In this document: positions 45,394 through 56,820 of the stretch, one piece after another
How the letters are laid out: the number at the start of each line of letters is the position of its first letter
Numbering within the stretch: the stretch's first letter is position 1
NCBI RefSeq assembly: GCF_019393635.1
Contig: NC_057866.1
Location: forward strand, 169,489,403-169,553,402
Length of the DNA stretch: 64,000 bases
Direction: 5' to 3'
Source: Dromiciops gliroides
Taxonomy: Eukaryota > Chordata > Mammalia > Microbiotheria > Microbiotheriidae
The notes under the pieces: generated by a model
Told to the model about the DNA's origin: nothing
Database searches by the model: none
What the model saw: only the letters and a program-made list of their open reading frames with translations
Translations under genes and position numbers: made by a program

Positions 45394-45599
45394 GGGGGCA
45401 GTTAGGTGGCACAGTAGATGAAGCACCAGTCTTGGATTAAGGAGGACCTGAGTTCAAATCCAGCCTCTGACACTCTACACTTACTAGCTGTGTGACCCTG
45501 GGCAAGTCACTTACCCTCATTGCCCTGCAATAACTAACTAACTAAACAAACAGACAAACAGATAGATAAATTAATAAACAAACAAAGAAGCAAATAAGT
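45394..45599 (+). mobile_element. Short tRNA-derived SINE with long variable tail
   Basis: Duplication AAATATTGTA at 45384-45393 and 45600-45609. The tail has become a mixed run of ACTA, CAAA and GATA units of about 65 bp. Confidence 0.9.
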
Positions 45600-45885
45600 A
45601 AATATTGTAAAGAGAATTTTATGAAGAGTCTATAAAAACTGGCAAATAGAATTAATTTTGGAAAGACTATGTCCTACAATTACTGAAGACAAAAAAAAAA
45701 AACCCAACCACTCTAGCTTATTTAATGAAATTAACTATTTAATTGAAGAGAAATATGAAGAAAAGTCTGAGATTTTAATCAGTATTTAGAGTAATAGAAA
45801 AATGTAAACTTTCCCACTTAAGAAAATATGAGTCATTTATTAATAAATTAAGGATTTGAGATAACTGGTGGTGACATTTATCATA

Positions 45886-46505
45886 CATGCGGTCCCAAAA
45901 GTCATAGTGGAGTTGTAAGTTTCAATAGCTTCAGAAATATAAATGCTACAAACTTACAGGAAACATCATTTGAAACATGATGACTTAAATTTATTAAATA
46001 CCTATTTAGTTTTGTTTTCCTCTATTTAATATGTTTAGTACACTCATTTAGCTTTAATACAATTTTAACTTTAACAAAATGGAGCCACCATCATTTATTG
46101 CATATATGACACTTTGTCAGACTAGCAGATTGTTAGTGGAAGTCCTCTTCCTTGACCACCTTAGTTACTTGATTTGTCTCCATTAGACTCTTTCTTACGG
46201 GGGTCACATCAAATTGGTTGTATGTGTATAAAAATCTAATTCTCTGGAAGATCTTAAGGCTAGGATTACAAGTGTAATCCTTTCAGTCACTGAACAGTAG
46301 TTAATGAAAGTTTTTACAAAATTCTACAATTGACTAGAGTGGAGGATAACATGAGATAGTGGTCATATGGAATTTTAACAAGAAACATGTCAACATTTTA
46401 AAATGCTAAATTATTAAGCTTTCAAATATTTTTTGCAAACATGTAGAATTTATACTTCTGAAGTTATTGAGCTACAAATGGCAGTAAGACTTTTATTGTA
46501 ACCTG
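45886..46505. mobile_element. Mariner-type DNA transposon, deletion derivative
   Basis: The left end, CATGCGGTCCCAAAAGTCAT onward, and the reverse complement of the right end, CAGGTTACAATAAAAGTCTT onward, align over about 60 bp. They share CAATAGCTTCAGAAATATAA / CAATAACTTCAGAAGTATAA. TA flanks both ends. At 620 bp it is half an autonomous mariner. An interior minus-strand patch near 46190-46260 could be transposase remains, but no frame survives. Confidence 0.65.
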
Positions 46506-46639
46506 TATAGTATATCTTGATGCTTATTAATTCCATTTGACAATAAATTGCATATATTCAGTAATTTTAATATTTATTTAAATATAGAAAAATAAGAGTA
46601 ATTACCTTTTGGAAAATATAGTTAATCCACTGGGGTGGA

Positions 46640-47085
46640 GGCTCAAGTTTAGCAGTTAATGAAAAAGAGATTATAAGATCGTTAATTAGAAATAAACTTT
46701 ACAACATGCTGCTAGACTTCTTTATAATTTGGAAGGATAAAAGTAAAATAAGAATGAGTCTAGTAATAGATCAAGAAGGTGACCTGTAGAGGACCATGGT
46801 CAGATCTACATTCATTTTAAATTTTTTCTACATTGGAAAAAGAAGCATTTAGGTTTGATGTCAGGAGAGGGAAAAAATAAAACCACTTCCTAACAATTTG
46901 GATCTGCAGAGATATCTAAAAATGGAATAGGCAGCCTTGGAGGTAGGATATGCCCTTTTCCCTGGAAGTTTTCAATCAGCTGGATGACCAATGGTTAGGT
47001 TGTTGTAAGAAGGAATTCTTTTCTAGTTAGGGCCAGACTTGATGGGTGTTGAGATTCTTTCCAATTCAGAAATCCTGGGATTCAG
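46640..47085 (+). mobile_element. L3/CR1-like LINE 3' end
   Basis: GAAGGTGACCTGTAGAGGAC, TTTAGGTTTGATGTCAGGAG, GGAATAGGCAGCCTTGGAGG, GTTTTCAATCAGCTGGATGA and an AGATTCTTTCCAATTCAGAA end. Confidence 0.65.
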
Positions 47086-47094
47086 AAATCATTC

Positions 47095-47165
47095 ATATAC
47101 AGAAGCTTGACTATAGTGCCTTGCATACAGTAAGCACTTAATAAATGCTTGTTGAATTGAATTAA
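47095..47165 (+). mobile_element. L2 3' tail
   Basis: AGTGCCTTGCATACAGTAAG followed by CACTTAATAAATGCTTGTTG. Confidence 0.75.
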
Positions 47166-47629
47166 AAATTCAATCTTTGTTGCTTTTATGATTTATAAGC
47201 CTTAGTTTATAATAGGAGGAAAATCACTTCTTCTGTATAAGCTAAAAGGAGGCTCTGAATGACAGATTAGAAAAGACAGAAAAGGAAATGAAGAAACTAG
47301 AAAATATAAAATCAGAAGGCCAAGAGAAGATCCAGTTTCTGAAATAATAATCATGGCTCTAACCTTCTTCCTAATATACAACCAGACTTTCCCTTCCATA
47401 GACAAAAAATAAAGTTCAGCCCTATGGAGGAGGCCAGTCACTCTGGCAGATTAATGGCACTTCCAATGAGATACATGAGAGATTAGTTTAAGAAGTTAAC
47501 AGACCATGACAAACAAACTCATCCAAAGAAATTAATCAGTTTTTATTTAATGGAACATGAGTCTCTTGCCTATTTTAACTGAATACTTTATTCTAGTACA
47601 GGAAGAATGATTTTTGAAAAAATAGAAAG
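47166..47629. other. Unassigned intergenic sequence
   Basis: AT-rich, with no repeat or gene recognised. Confidence 0.3.
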
Positions 47630-47790
47630 GGGGCAGCTAGGTGGCACAGTGGATAAAGCACTGGCCCTGGATTCAGGAGGATGTGAGTTCAAATCTGTCC
47701 TCAGACACTTGACACTTACTAGCTGTGTTACCCTGGACAACTCACTTAACCCTTATTGTCCTGCCAAAAAACCAACCAAACAAACAAAAT
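47630..47790 (+). mobile_element. Short tRNA-derived SINE (WSINE1-like)
   Basis: Complete head, B box and (CAAA)n tail. AATAGAA-type duplication at 47621 and 47791. Confidence 0.9.
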
Positions 47791-47999
47791 AATAGAAGGC
47801 ACAATTTAGTATGGCACCAGAAAAGAAAACGATCATTCATTCAAATGATATTATGATTATAAAGTGCTTAGTGCCATGCTCGATATATAGTAGGCATTTT
47901 ATAGATGTTTATTCCCTTTCGTTTTCCTCCCCTCCCCTTTCTTTCCTTCATTCCTTAACACCTATAAAATGCCTACTATGTGCTATGCACGGTGTTAGG

Positions 48000-48185
48000 T
48001 GATGGAAAGAGTGGTGTATTTGGAGTCAGAGAACTTGACTTCAAATGTTAGCTCTGTTACTTACTATGTGAGACTCAGACATGCCAAGTAACCTTTCTGA
48101 GTCTCAGTTTCCTCATCTATAAAATAAAGGGGCAGAACTGGACAGCCCCCAAGGACTCTTCCAAAGCTAGATTTATGATCTCATG
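48000..48185 (+). mobile_element. MIR-like SINE
   Basis: ATTTGGAGTCAGAGAACTTG, GACTTCAAATGTTAGCTCTG, CTCAGTTTCCTCATCTATAA and GATTTATGATCTCATG. Confidence 0.75.
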
Positions 48186-48189
48186 ACAA

Positions 48190-48560
48190 AAAACAAAACA
48201 GAGCCTGCTTCAAGAAACTTAGATTAGATTGGGAGGAAACAATGCACATAAAGTTAAGTAAACAGACATTGTACCATATAGCTCCACAGCAATTTCAGTG
48301 AAGGAAGGGATTTGGCACCTGGGGGAAATAGGTTAGGCCTCCTGAAGGAAATGGTACTTAAATAGAGCCTTGAAAAAGGATAGGCATTCTAAGAGGCAAA
48401 AGTGAGGAAAGAGAATTCCAGGTATGGTGGCAGCCTATATAGGCAAAGGCATGGAGATGGGATATGGGAAGAAGCCATAATTAAAGCCGATATAGTCTGT
48501 AAAATTACCTGGGCAGGAGCCCAGGCTTCAGAATGTCTTGAGTGACATATATGTGGTCCT
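48190..48560 (-). mobile_element. Antisense L2-type LINE
   Basis: GCTTCAAGAAACTTAGATTA, GGAGGAAACAATGCACATAA, GAGCCTTGAAAAAGGATAGG and GAATTCCAGGTATGGTGGCA. Confidence 0.6.
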
Positions 48561-48689
48561 ATTTCACTATTAGACAATATCATCAGGCTCTATCCACATT
48601 AGAAGAGAGACCTTTAATGGCTAAGAGTAGACTACAGACCTGTAGTTAGAGGTAGAACAGGCAAAAAGAGAGGACGCTTGGCTTGTTGC

Positions 48690-49076
48690 TGAAGTATGGC
48701 CTCTGTTTGGAGTGTTTGTACCAAAATAGTGAGACGACCCTGGATATAAGGCTGGATCCTCAGCTTAGTGTATTCAGAAACCTATTCCTCAATTCTGTGG
48801 GTATGCTAATAAGTCTTTGACTTGCCCATAACAAACAAGACCTGTGATCTTGTTGATGTTGGCTCTTCCACCACTGGTATAAATTGCAATTCATCTGAGT
48901 GTGAATCTTGTTCACGTCTTCCCATACATCTTCCAAAAAGGATCTACCCAATATACTGCAGACTTTTCTGAGTGTTTTACCATTCATGGTTACTGACCCA
49001 GACCTTGGGTTATCCCCCCGTCAGTTCTTATGCCCATCTCCTTTTCTGGTCCCACATGTCCTTCATGTCTTGTGTG

Positions 49077-49116
<40 letters not shown>

Positions 49117-49860
49117 ACAAGTTACCGTTGGGAGTACAAGACATCATGAAGGGTGCATCAGTTGGAAAAACTGCAGCTCTTTGGAGATTTTGGCATTCCA
49201 TGATGCATAGCTGTAAAGCACCACAGGGAGAATATTGCTGTCTAGACAAGGAGTTGTTTGTGTCAGAGCATGTCATGAAGTCACTGAAAGTACTACACAT
49301 TTTTTATATACACTCTGACTTGCTTCCTCTTGTTGACTTCTGAATCACCTTCTTGTTCCTTAGTGTCCAACTAATTTGTGGTGATGGACCATGGTGGCAA
49401 CCCATCTAACCGCATGACAGAGTCTGTGCAAGATATGCTGTAGCTACCCTCATATAGCACTTCAGTTCCAATATGCACTGATTACAACCCATACCCAGAA
49501 TGCTTTCATCTTAACCTTAAATATGTAGGTGATGTCATTTCTATTAAAAGAGCCACCTTTCTCATAGCACTTAAATGATGAAGATGCTTGAATTTTTGTG
49601 GGTAGAAAGAGAATCACACTGATCTCTAGCTCACCCACCACTGCCTTGCTACTCAACCAGAGCCCTTCAAGTACATGTTTTATATTGTCTTTTGAGCCCA
49701 ATGTCAGAATTGTTGACAGCCTTGTAGGTAAATAACCACTTAGTCTTAACCTGGGGCAACCTAGCTTTCGAAGGTTTTTAAAGTTTCTAATGAGAACCAC
49801 CCACTGTGTTCTCCTGAATGAGATCATGTGTGTGACATTAACCAATGACAAACTTTAAGA
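48690..49860 (-). mobile_element. Possible antisense LINE reverse-transcriptase remnant
   Basis: Three minus-strand frames (49462-49851, 129 codons; 49028-49300; 48760-48987) follow each other on one strand, as expected of a broken polyprotein. The first includes FKNLRKLGCPRL, reminiscent of the 'LWKILxKLGCP' block of some LINE reverse transcriptases. Overall similarity is weak and I cannot name the clade. A non-LINE retrocopy is the alternative. A (GT)n run at 49079-49114 cuts the middle. Confidence 0.3.
49079..49114. repeat. (GT)n microsatellite
   Basis: An uninterrupted dinucleotide run of about 36 bp. The overlapping repeat-peptide frames are spurious. Confidence 0.97.
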
Positions 49861-49955
49861 AACGTATTTTTAAGTGAAATTTTATGTTTTAAGTAAATAC
49901 TAAGTAAATGCCACACACATCTTTAGGTGATGATGAGATATGAAGAATAATTTCT

Positions 49956-50124
49956 TTTTAAATTTTTTTGTGTGTGTTTTGTTTTGTTTTGTTTTGCAGG
50001 GCAATGAGGGTTAAATGTCTTGTCCAGAGTCACACAGCTACTAAGTGTCTAAAGCCAGATTTGAACTCGGGTCCTCCTGAATCCAGGGCTGGTGCTTTAT
50101 CTACTACAACACCTAGCTGCTCCC
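49956..50124 (-). mobile_element. Short tRNA-derived SINE (WSINE1-like), reversed
   Basis: 16 bp duplication ATGAAGAATAATTTCT (49940-49955) and ATGAAGGATAATTTCT (50125-50140), one mismatch. The tail is a (TTTTG)n run. Confidence 0.9.
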
Positions 50125-50129
50125 ATGAA

Positions 50130-50840
50130 GGATAATTTCTAACAAAATCCAGAGAAACATGATGGTTTTCCTTTTCCATCTCATTCACATATAAATCTGA
50201 GTCTTAACTTTCACTTGATATGAAGGCTCTGATATTAAAAGTCCTAGATGCCATGTACCTATTCCTATGTATATACGTATGTCTGAATGGATGTAGGATA
50301 TCAATATGTCTAATAATATGCATCAATGTTACCTAGCCGCTAAGTATCTAGAGTATCCCAAAATACTTAAAGCTAAGAATAAACTAATGAGGAATTGTGT
50401 GGTGTCAGCAACATTGAGTCCAACCTAAATACTATATTCTGTCTTTTCTGATCATTCTCAGATTTATGAAGGTTCATTGGAATACTCTGATTGTGAATGT
50501 GTCAACTTTTTCCAAGAAGTCTTTAGGCATCAAAGCCCAGCCTGGCATCATATCCAACTATTGTCTGCTTCAGCGGTCAGCCAAATTTTATATAAACTCA
50601 AGTACCAGAGTTCCAATTCTTGAATTTTCAGATTAAATAATAGTTAGAGATCACAACATGTGCCTGATAATTAGTAAAGGGGGTGGGGGGAGAGACAAAG
50701 CTATCCACACTGGTGCTGCAGATTGGAATTACTGAGCACAGGCAGCCTGTGAGACAGAGTTTACCAAGATGTAATCCTTTTCCAGGGGATTTTAGGGTCA
50801 AGGGCATCATATTTTCATGAAATCATGTATATTGTAGGAT
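50130..50840. other. Unassigned intergenic sequence
   Basis: No gene or repeat family recognised. Confidence 0.3.
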
Positions 50841-50844
50841 CATA

Positions 50845-51010
50845 GATTTAATGCAGAAAGGCATCTCAGAAGTTCAACTCCATCTTACGGGTGAGGAAAC
50901 TGAGGCCTAAAGATGAAATAACTTATGTGCCCAAAGTCACAATGTAGCCAAGTCAGGATTCGGACCAAGGTACTCTATCTCTCAATCCAACATTCTTTCC
51001 ATTTCGTCAC
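50845..51010 (-). mobile_element. MIR-related ancient SINE fragment
   Basis: ATAGATTTAATGCAGAAAGG, CTTACGGGTGAGGAAACTGA, GCCTAAAGATGAAATAACTT and GTCAGGATTCGGACCAAGG. Confidence 0.65.
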
Positions 51011-51306
51011 TCTAGATATTCAGAGTGGATCAGGAAACTGATTAAAGCTAATGGGGAAATGGGAAGAAGATTCTAAGAGTTGGATTCATCAAAGTATATT
51101 TGGACTATCTTTCATAGACTTCAATGTCTGTCATTTTCAAGCACCTACATTTTAGTGACAATTAATTTAATTTAACTAATGTTCATGACATCAGAATATC
51201 AAGTGAACTAGAAAGGTATACCTAGTTTCCCTAGAATGCCTTAAAGTCTTAATTTATAATTCTTCTGCTCCTTCAGTCTTGGGTTGCTTTTGAAAGATGC
51301 TTATGG

Positions 51307-51696
51307 GGGCGACTAGGTGACGCAGTGGATAGAGCACCAGCCCTGGGGTCAGGAGTTCCTGAGTTCAAATCCAGCCTCAGACACTTAAGACTTACTAGCT
51401 GTGTGACCCTGGACAAGTCACTTAACCCCAAGTGCCTCACAAAAAAAAAAGAAAGAAAGAAAGAAAGAAAGAAAGAAGGAAGGAAGGAAGGAAGGAAGGA
51501 AGGAAGGAAGGAAGGAAGGAAGGAAGGAAGGAAGGAAGGAAGGAAGGAAGGAAGGAAGGAAGGAAGGAAGGAAGGAAGGAAGGAAGGAAGGAAGAAAGAA
51601 GAGAAGGAAGGAAGGAAGGAAGGAAGGAAGGAAGGAAGGAAGGAAGGAAGGAAGGAAGGAAGGAAGGAAGGAAGGAAGGAAGGAAGGAAGGAAGGA

Positions 51697-51776
<80 letters not shown>

Positions 51777-51797
51777 AGAAAGAAAAAAGAAAGAAAG
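51307..51797 (+). mobile_element. Short tRNA SINE with tail expanded into a long purine microsatellite
   Basis: SINE body 51307-51430. The tail at 51431-51797 is about 20 bp of A/GAAA, then about 230 bp of (GGAA)n with one GAAGAGAA break near 51598, then (GAAA)n. The 14 bp duplication AAAGATGCTTATGG (51293-51306) recurs as AAAGGTGCTTATGG (51798-51811), proving that the whole tract lies inside one insertion. Arg/Lys/Glu/Gly and Pro/Ser/Phe/Leu frames are spurious. Confidence 0.95.
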
Positions 51798-51829
51798 AAA
51801 GGTGCTTATGGTCAAATTAGGATAATAAG

Positions 51830-52220
51830 ACATGTAAACAAATAAGCATGATCTAAATATAATGTGAGAAAGGCAAAGGAGAGATGCAGACAAAATGCTC
51901 CAGGAAACCTTGAGGGAGAAAGGGTAATTTTGACATAGTAGCCAAGGGGAGGTTGGAAAAAAAGGGGCGGCAGAGCCTGAAAGGGACACTTTCACTGGGG
52001 AACTGGGAGGAAGAAATTGAGCCAGTGGAGATCAACAAGCACATAGCTGGTATTTAATCAATATCAGTGGAATTAAACTGAGAAGCAGCAGCCAGACAGG
52101 AAGGAAGAGTATCAGGAAAGGGAAGCCAAGAAAGGAAAAAATATCAAGAAAAATAGGGTAGCCAATGGGGCAAATATCACATGGAAAAGTCAAGGATGAT
52201 GACTGAGGTCTTTGGATTTA
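51830..52220. other. A/G-rich unassigned sequence, possibly antisense L2
   Basis: GGGAGAAAGGGTAATTTTGA and CAGCCAGACAGGAAGGAAGA resemble the texture of antisense LINE fragments, but no diagnostic block was found. Confidence 0.3.
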
Positions 52221-52236
52221 GAAATTAAGGCCATAG

Positions 52237-52395
52237 CGGCAGCTAGGTGGTGCAGTGGATAGACCCTGGATTCAGGAGGACCTGAGTTCAAATCTGGCCT
52301 CAGACACTTAACACTTACTAGCTGTGTGACCCTGGGCAAGTCACTTAACCCCAATTGCCTCACCAAAAAAAAAAAAAAAGAAAGAAAGAAAGAAA
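52237..52395 (+). mobile_element. Short tRNA-derived SINE (WSINE1-like)
   Basis: Perfect 16 bp duplication GAAATTAAGGCCATAG at 52221-52236 and 52396-52411. A few bases are deleted between head and body (GTGGATAGACCCTGGATTC). Confidence 0.93.
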
Positions 52396-52489
52396 GAAAT
52401 TAAGGCCATAGCTGACCTTGAAAAAGGCAGATTCATTACCTTGGTGTATTTGCATTGAATTTTTTTTTTCTCAATGGTGTCCCTGCTAT

Positions 52490-52800
52490 ATATTCTGCAC
52501 AACTCTAAAGGATGAAACTAGGGAAATTGCCTCCCTATAGAGAGACAGATTTTGCTCACCAAAAGGAAGACCTTTCTATAACTTAAAGTTGCCCCCAAAT
52601 GGAACGGGCTACCTCCTTAGAAAATAGATTCTCTATCACTAGAAATGTTTTAGGTAAAACATGGAAGACTACTTGTTGGGGCAACTGTGAATGGGATTCC
52701 TGCCTTACCTAATCAGGTATTGTTGGTCCATGGGGTGGGAATTGGACTTGGTGACTCCTAAGGTCCCTTCCAACTTTTATTTTTAATATTTTATAATTGG
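52490..52800 (+). mobile_element. L3/CR1-like LINE 3' end
   Basis: ATGGAACGGGCTACCTCCTT, GAAATGTTTTAGGTAAAACA, TGGGATTCCTGCCTTACCTA and AAGGTCCCTTCCAACTTTTA. Confidence 0.65.
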
Positions 52801-52984
52801 CTAAATAGATCTGAGAATTGCTACCCTTTTTATTTCTCTTGCCTTCTGTATCACACACATGCACTCCCAAGAATACCCAGCCCTCGGATTTATTCTTGTA
52901 TTCATCCTAAAATTCCTTAGCCTTGTACAGTAAGGTTGAGTCCCGGCTCTCACTCTGAAGGCTTACTATCTGATGTACATCCAG

Positions 52985-53160
52985 GGCCATCTCTAGTTGT
53001 CCTGATCTATATTTTGCCACTCAACCCAGATGCCTCCAAAGGAGAGAGTGAAGCTGATAACTTTGCACAGCCCTGCCTCACTTAAATCCAATTCACTGCA
53101 AGTCGTGATATCACCTAACTGATGTCATGGTTTTCTTTCAGAACAAAGTACAAACAACAA
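52985..53160 (+). mobile_element. CATGACATCAGG-type SINE, sense fragment
   Basis: Reverse complement of the body at 953-1253: GTTGTCCTGATCTATATTTT, GCCACTCAACCCAGATG, AATCCAATTCACTGCAAGTC and CTGATGTCATGG. Confidence 0.72.
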
Positions 53161-53169
53161 CTATCTAAT

Positions 53170-55665
53170 GACAAAAACCCCACTTAATTATACAACCAAA
53201 ATAGCCCTAACTCATCAAAGAGATGGTCATGTATATCTGCTCCTAGTTTAGCAACACCCCACTTCCTGACCTATCCCTGTTAATCACTTCTCAATTTGTA
53301 TTTAGCAACTGCATTAGGTAAAATGAGAGAAGTTCAGGGCAATAGGAAGTCTGAAATAGACACATATTGATCTGATGTCAAAAAGGTGTTATGTCTGTCA
53401 TTACTCCCTCCCGTCCCAAACATTTTAGCCCAAATCCTTTCAAGATCATGCTCTATACGTAGTCCTAATAGACAAATCCCATTTAACTCACAGGTAATCA
53501 ATACAATTCATGTCACTACTAAGACATGAATTCAAATGAGTATTTATTGAAAGCCAATAATGTTCAAGGTACTTCAAAATATGTATATGTATGTATGAAC
53601 ATATATACACATATATACATATGCGTATATACTTGTAAAATTGGATGTATACAAAATTAGACATATCTATATTTATATATTGCAAATCACGTCTGTATTT
53701 GCATACACTCACATGCGTGCCTGTATTACATACAGCCCATATTATATCATACCTACTTTGAGGTACTTTCGTTGATCACATCTCATTTTCTGTATTTAAA
53801 TTGACTGGATAGAGTTGTCTGGGCAACCTGAACACTGAGGTGGGTGTCTGACCTTTGGCACCTCAATTAAGCTCTCTAAGCCTCAATTTTTTTTTATCTG
53901 CAAAATGGGGATGGCCATATACTATTTACCACAAAGCCTAAAGCACTATAGAAGTGAGAAAAATGGAAGTAACTAGGGAACTGGATATATGGAGACTCTC
54001 TTATTGAATCTAAAAATTGAACCTGAAGGGAGATGCTGGTTCAGCAAAGGTCCATTAATAGCATTTTAAGGTTTTCTCCCTCCTTTCCACAAGTTTTTTT
54101 TTCCCCCCTCTGGGTTAACCTGGATGTTTGCAGCTTCCATCCTTTGACAGATCCTTGCATTTCCCCAGTGGGTCCTTTCTTTTCTACTTCTTCAGCTCTT
54201 GAAGTGGATGGGCAAACATTCAGGGATGACCACACCAAGTAGCCATGGGGTGGGGATGGGGAGCTGGTTGCATATAAAAAGGTTTAGCAATCAAATGGTT
54301 CTCAGCCTTCTCATTGTTTTTTTAAAAAGTGCTCCATTTTGAATCTCCTTAAACAGACTGGTTTAAACTTTCGCACTCATCCAAAACATTTAGGTAGATT
54401 TTTTACATTTGGCTAGGAAGGACTGCCCATGCAACCATACCAGTTTGTGCCCGTGTGGGGGTTAGGAGTGAGTTAGTGAGTAGTAAGAAAGTGAGTAAAA
54501 AGATGGGGATAAGATTTTTGTGGGTATTATGTCTCCTTTTTACTTCACGTAAAGGTATGTGTAATAATAGCAAGGGGGAAAAAGTCATGAAAAAGACTTG
54601 TGCTTGAATGGAAACAAGAAATCTTAAAATTAGCAATTGATACTTCACCAATAGAGATGGCCCTGGAATGCACAGTAAATGAGGTCTTAAAACTAAGGGG
54701 AATCATTCTTAGGAACACTCCTGTCTTCAACTAAAGATTGATTAGAGATTAAAAATGTAAATGTATGTGTAGGTAGCCAGTGGTTTATGGTAAATTTTAA
54801 AATATTTTTAATAACCGCTGAATGATCAAATCCCTAAAGGTAAGGAGCTTGACTTTTCTTCTTCTTCTTTCTTTGCCCAGGAATCTGCTTGGATGCCAGG
54901 TTGCCGATGACTGCTAGGATATGGAATTTTGATATCCATTTGGTCCTGATTTACACCAGGATTTCTCAAGCTGCCAACAAGCAAGTCCAGAACTTCAGGC
55001 AGCCAAAATTCCACCAGAGACAACTGTCTTTTATTTTATAGCTTATGAATTTGGGGCTTAATATGATTTTCCACTAACAAGTTCTGTACCCCCTCCAAAG
55101 TGCTAAAACCGGTGTGCAGATCGGCAAAGTAACCCAGAACAGATGAGGCAAGTTAATATTAAACTTGAAGGAAAACTGTACAAATTATATTGTTTACTTA
55201 GGAAAAGAAAAGGACCCAAGTTGAAAAGGCTGACACATGATTTATTGCAGACACTTAACTCACATATTCACATTTTTAACCTCAACCACACTTGAAACAG
55301 CAGCATGTTGGCCAGTGTGGCTCTTGGTATTTGATAGGACATTAGTAAAGCGATCAATTCAAAAAACAATCCCCACTGGGACTTGGTAACAAGTGACTCA
55401 AAACAATGAGCATGTTAAGCTCTTACAAAATATCTAGGAAAAAATGCAGACTCATATCCAGCATGAGTAATAAATTGCAAAAAGACACGCTTAGATGAGC
55501 AAGCATACTATTTGTGGAAGAGTAAGGGAGAACAACGGTATACAGACATGAGGAAAGAAATGTTGGTGCTATCTGCATGACAGAGCAAACGATGCCTTCC
55601 TTGTAGCTACAAGCAGAGTATAAGGCCAAAGAGAACTTTCATAATAATGAATTTAGACACAAACA
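53170..55665. other. Mostly unassigned intergenic sequence
   Basis: About 2.5 kb. AT/GT simple-repeat patch at 53575-53700. A MIR-like patch at 53835-53990 (CCTCAATTAAGCTCTCTAAG, TTATCTGCAAAATGGGGATG). The rest is unique-looking. Frames of up to 82 codons have no domain. Possible distal minus-strand AATAAA hexamers occur near 55034 and 55236. Confidence 0.35.
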
Positions 55666-55669
55666 CTTT

Positions 55670-55870
55670 CCTCCTCTCTTTTGGTATGTTCCATTGAAAC
55701 TTTGAAAGGAATCAAGGGGAGATTAGATATTGTAAATTTGCCAAGGGATATGGTAGAAGCTCCTTCCCTAGAGATGTTTAATGCTTCCATATGTCAGGGA
55801 TGCTTGAAATGCAGTCCTGCCTTAAGCAGAGCCTGACTGCACCTTGGATCAGAGTTAGGACTATTATAAC
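55670..55870 (+). mobile_element. L3/CR1-like LINE 3' fragment
   Basis: GCCAAGGGATATGGTAGAAG, CTCCTTCCCTAGAGATGTTT, CAGGGATGCTTGAAATGCAG and TTAAGCAGAGCCTGACTGCA. Confidence 0.55.
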
Positions 55871-55894
55871 AAGAGTAAGTCTAGTCCAGATGTA

Positions 55895-56105
55895 CTTATC
55901 CTCTTTTGTGTCATGGGCCCCTTAGGCAGGCTAGTGAAACCTAGGGACCAACTCTCTCAAGATTTTTTTTTTTAAATTCATAATTAAGAGATGCTAAATT
56001 TCAGTCAGAGATCAGTGAAAGTAAAGATACAATTCTTCCCCATTCAATTTCATAAATCCCCCTGAAATATGTCCATAGACCTCAGATTAAGAGCCCCATT
56101 TTCTC
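55895..56105. mobile_element. Possible hAT (Charlie-like) MITE
   Basis: TTTTGTGTCATGGGCCCCTT, CTAGTGAAACCTAGGGACCA and CATAGACCTCAGATTAAGAG with GCCCC resemble Charlie-type MITEs that end in 'TTAAGAACCCC'. Target duplications not resolved. Confidence 0.5.
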
Positions 56106-56399
56106 TGACCTGTAGGCATTTATTTTGTGGTTCCATCAAAGAACCCGTACCATAGTGAAAATTCAAGACACTCAATTCATCCTTTAGATGAAATATTGGG
56201 TCAATCATGATGGGTGTCCACAGATCTTTTAATAATGACTCATTCTGTTAACTGAATTTGCTAATACCTGCATGGAATATTTAGTGTTGCTCAAAATGTA
56301 TACAATCCACTGTCTGTTTCACCTGCAAATCATTGTGTTATTAGTAGTGCTTTCTAGTAAACAGAAGTATCTCTTGGATAGTACTAACTACGAAGAGGC

Positions 56400-56600
56400 A
56401 GTATGTCATGGTGTGATGGGTACCATACTTGGAGTTGGGTGAGGCTTAGATTCGAAGCCTACCTCTGCCCCTTACTAGCTGTCTGATTATGAACATCACT
56501 TTTACCTGAGTTCATTTCCTTATCTATAAAATGGGGACAAAAATACTTGTAGCACCTACCTCACAGGGTTGTTGTGAAGACTGTATTATACCATTTTGTA
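56400..56600 (+). mobile_element. MIR-like SINE
   Basis: GTATGTCATGGTGTGATGGG, CTTACTAGCTGTCTGATTAT, CTATAAAATGGGGACAAAAA and CAGGGTTGTTGTGAAGACTG. Confidence 0.72.
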
Positions 56601-56739
56601 AAGAAGGAAAATGGACACAGTACAGTTAGCTATTTTAGCGTGTTAGTGGAACAAAGATCAAAACTCGGGGTGTATTCAGTTTCTGTATGTAGCCTTGCCT
56701 ACTGAGTCCTGTTCCCATGAATGTCAATGAAGGAATAAG

Positions 56740-56820
56740 ACACAGTTGTTATTGTTTGGTCACTCAGTCATGTCCAACTCTTCATGAACCCATGACAACA
56801 CACAGACACCTGAAGGATTC
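56740..56820 (-). mobile_element. RTE-tailed SINE, tail fragment
   Basis: TTGGTCACTCAGTCATGTCC with AACTCTTCATGAACCCAT is the reversed tail only. Confidence 0.6.

Noticed and set aside
51273..51995. 240-codon minus-strand and 166-codon plus-strand frames
   Set aside because: They run through a SINE and its purine microsatellite tail.
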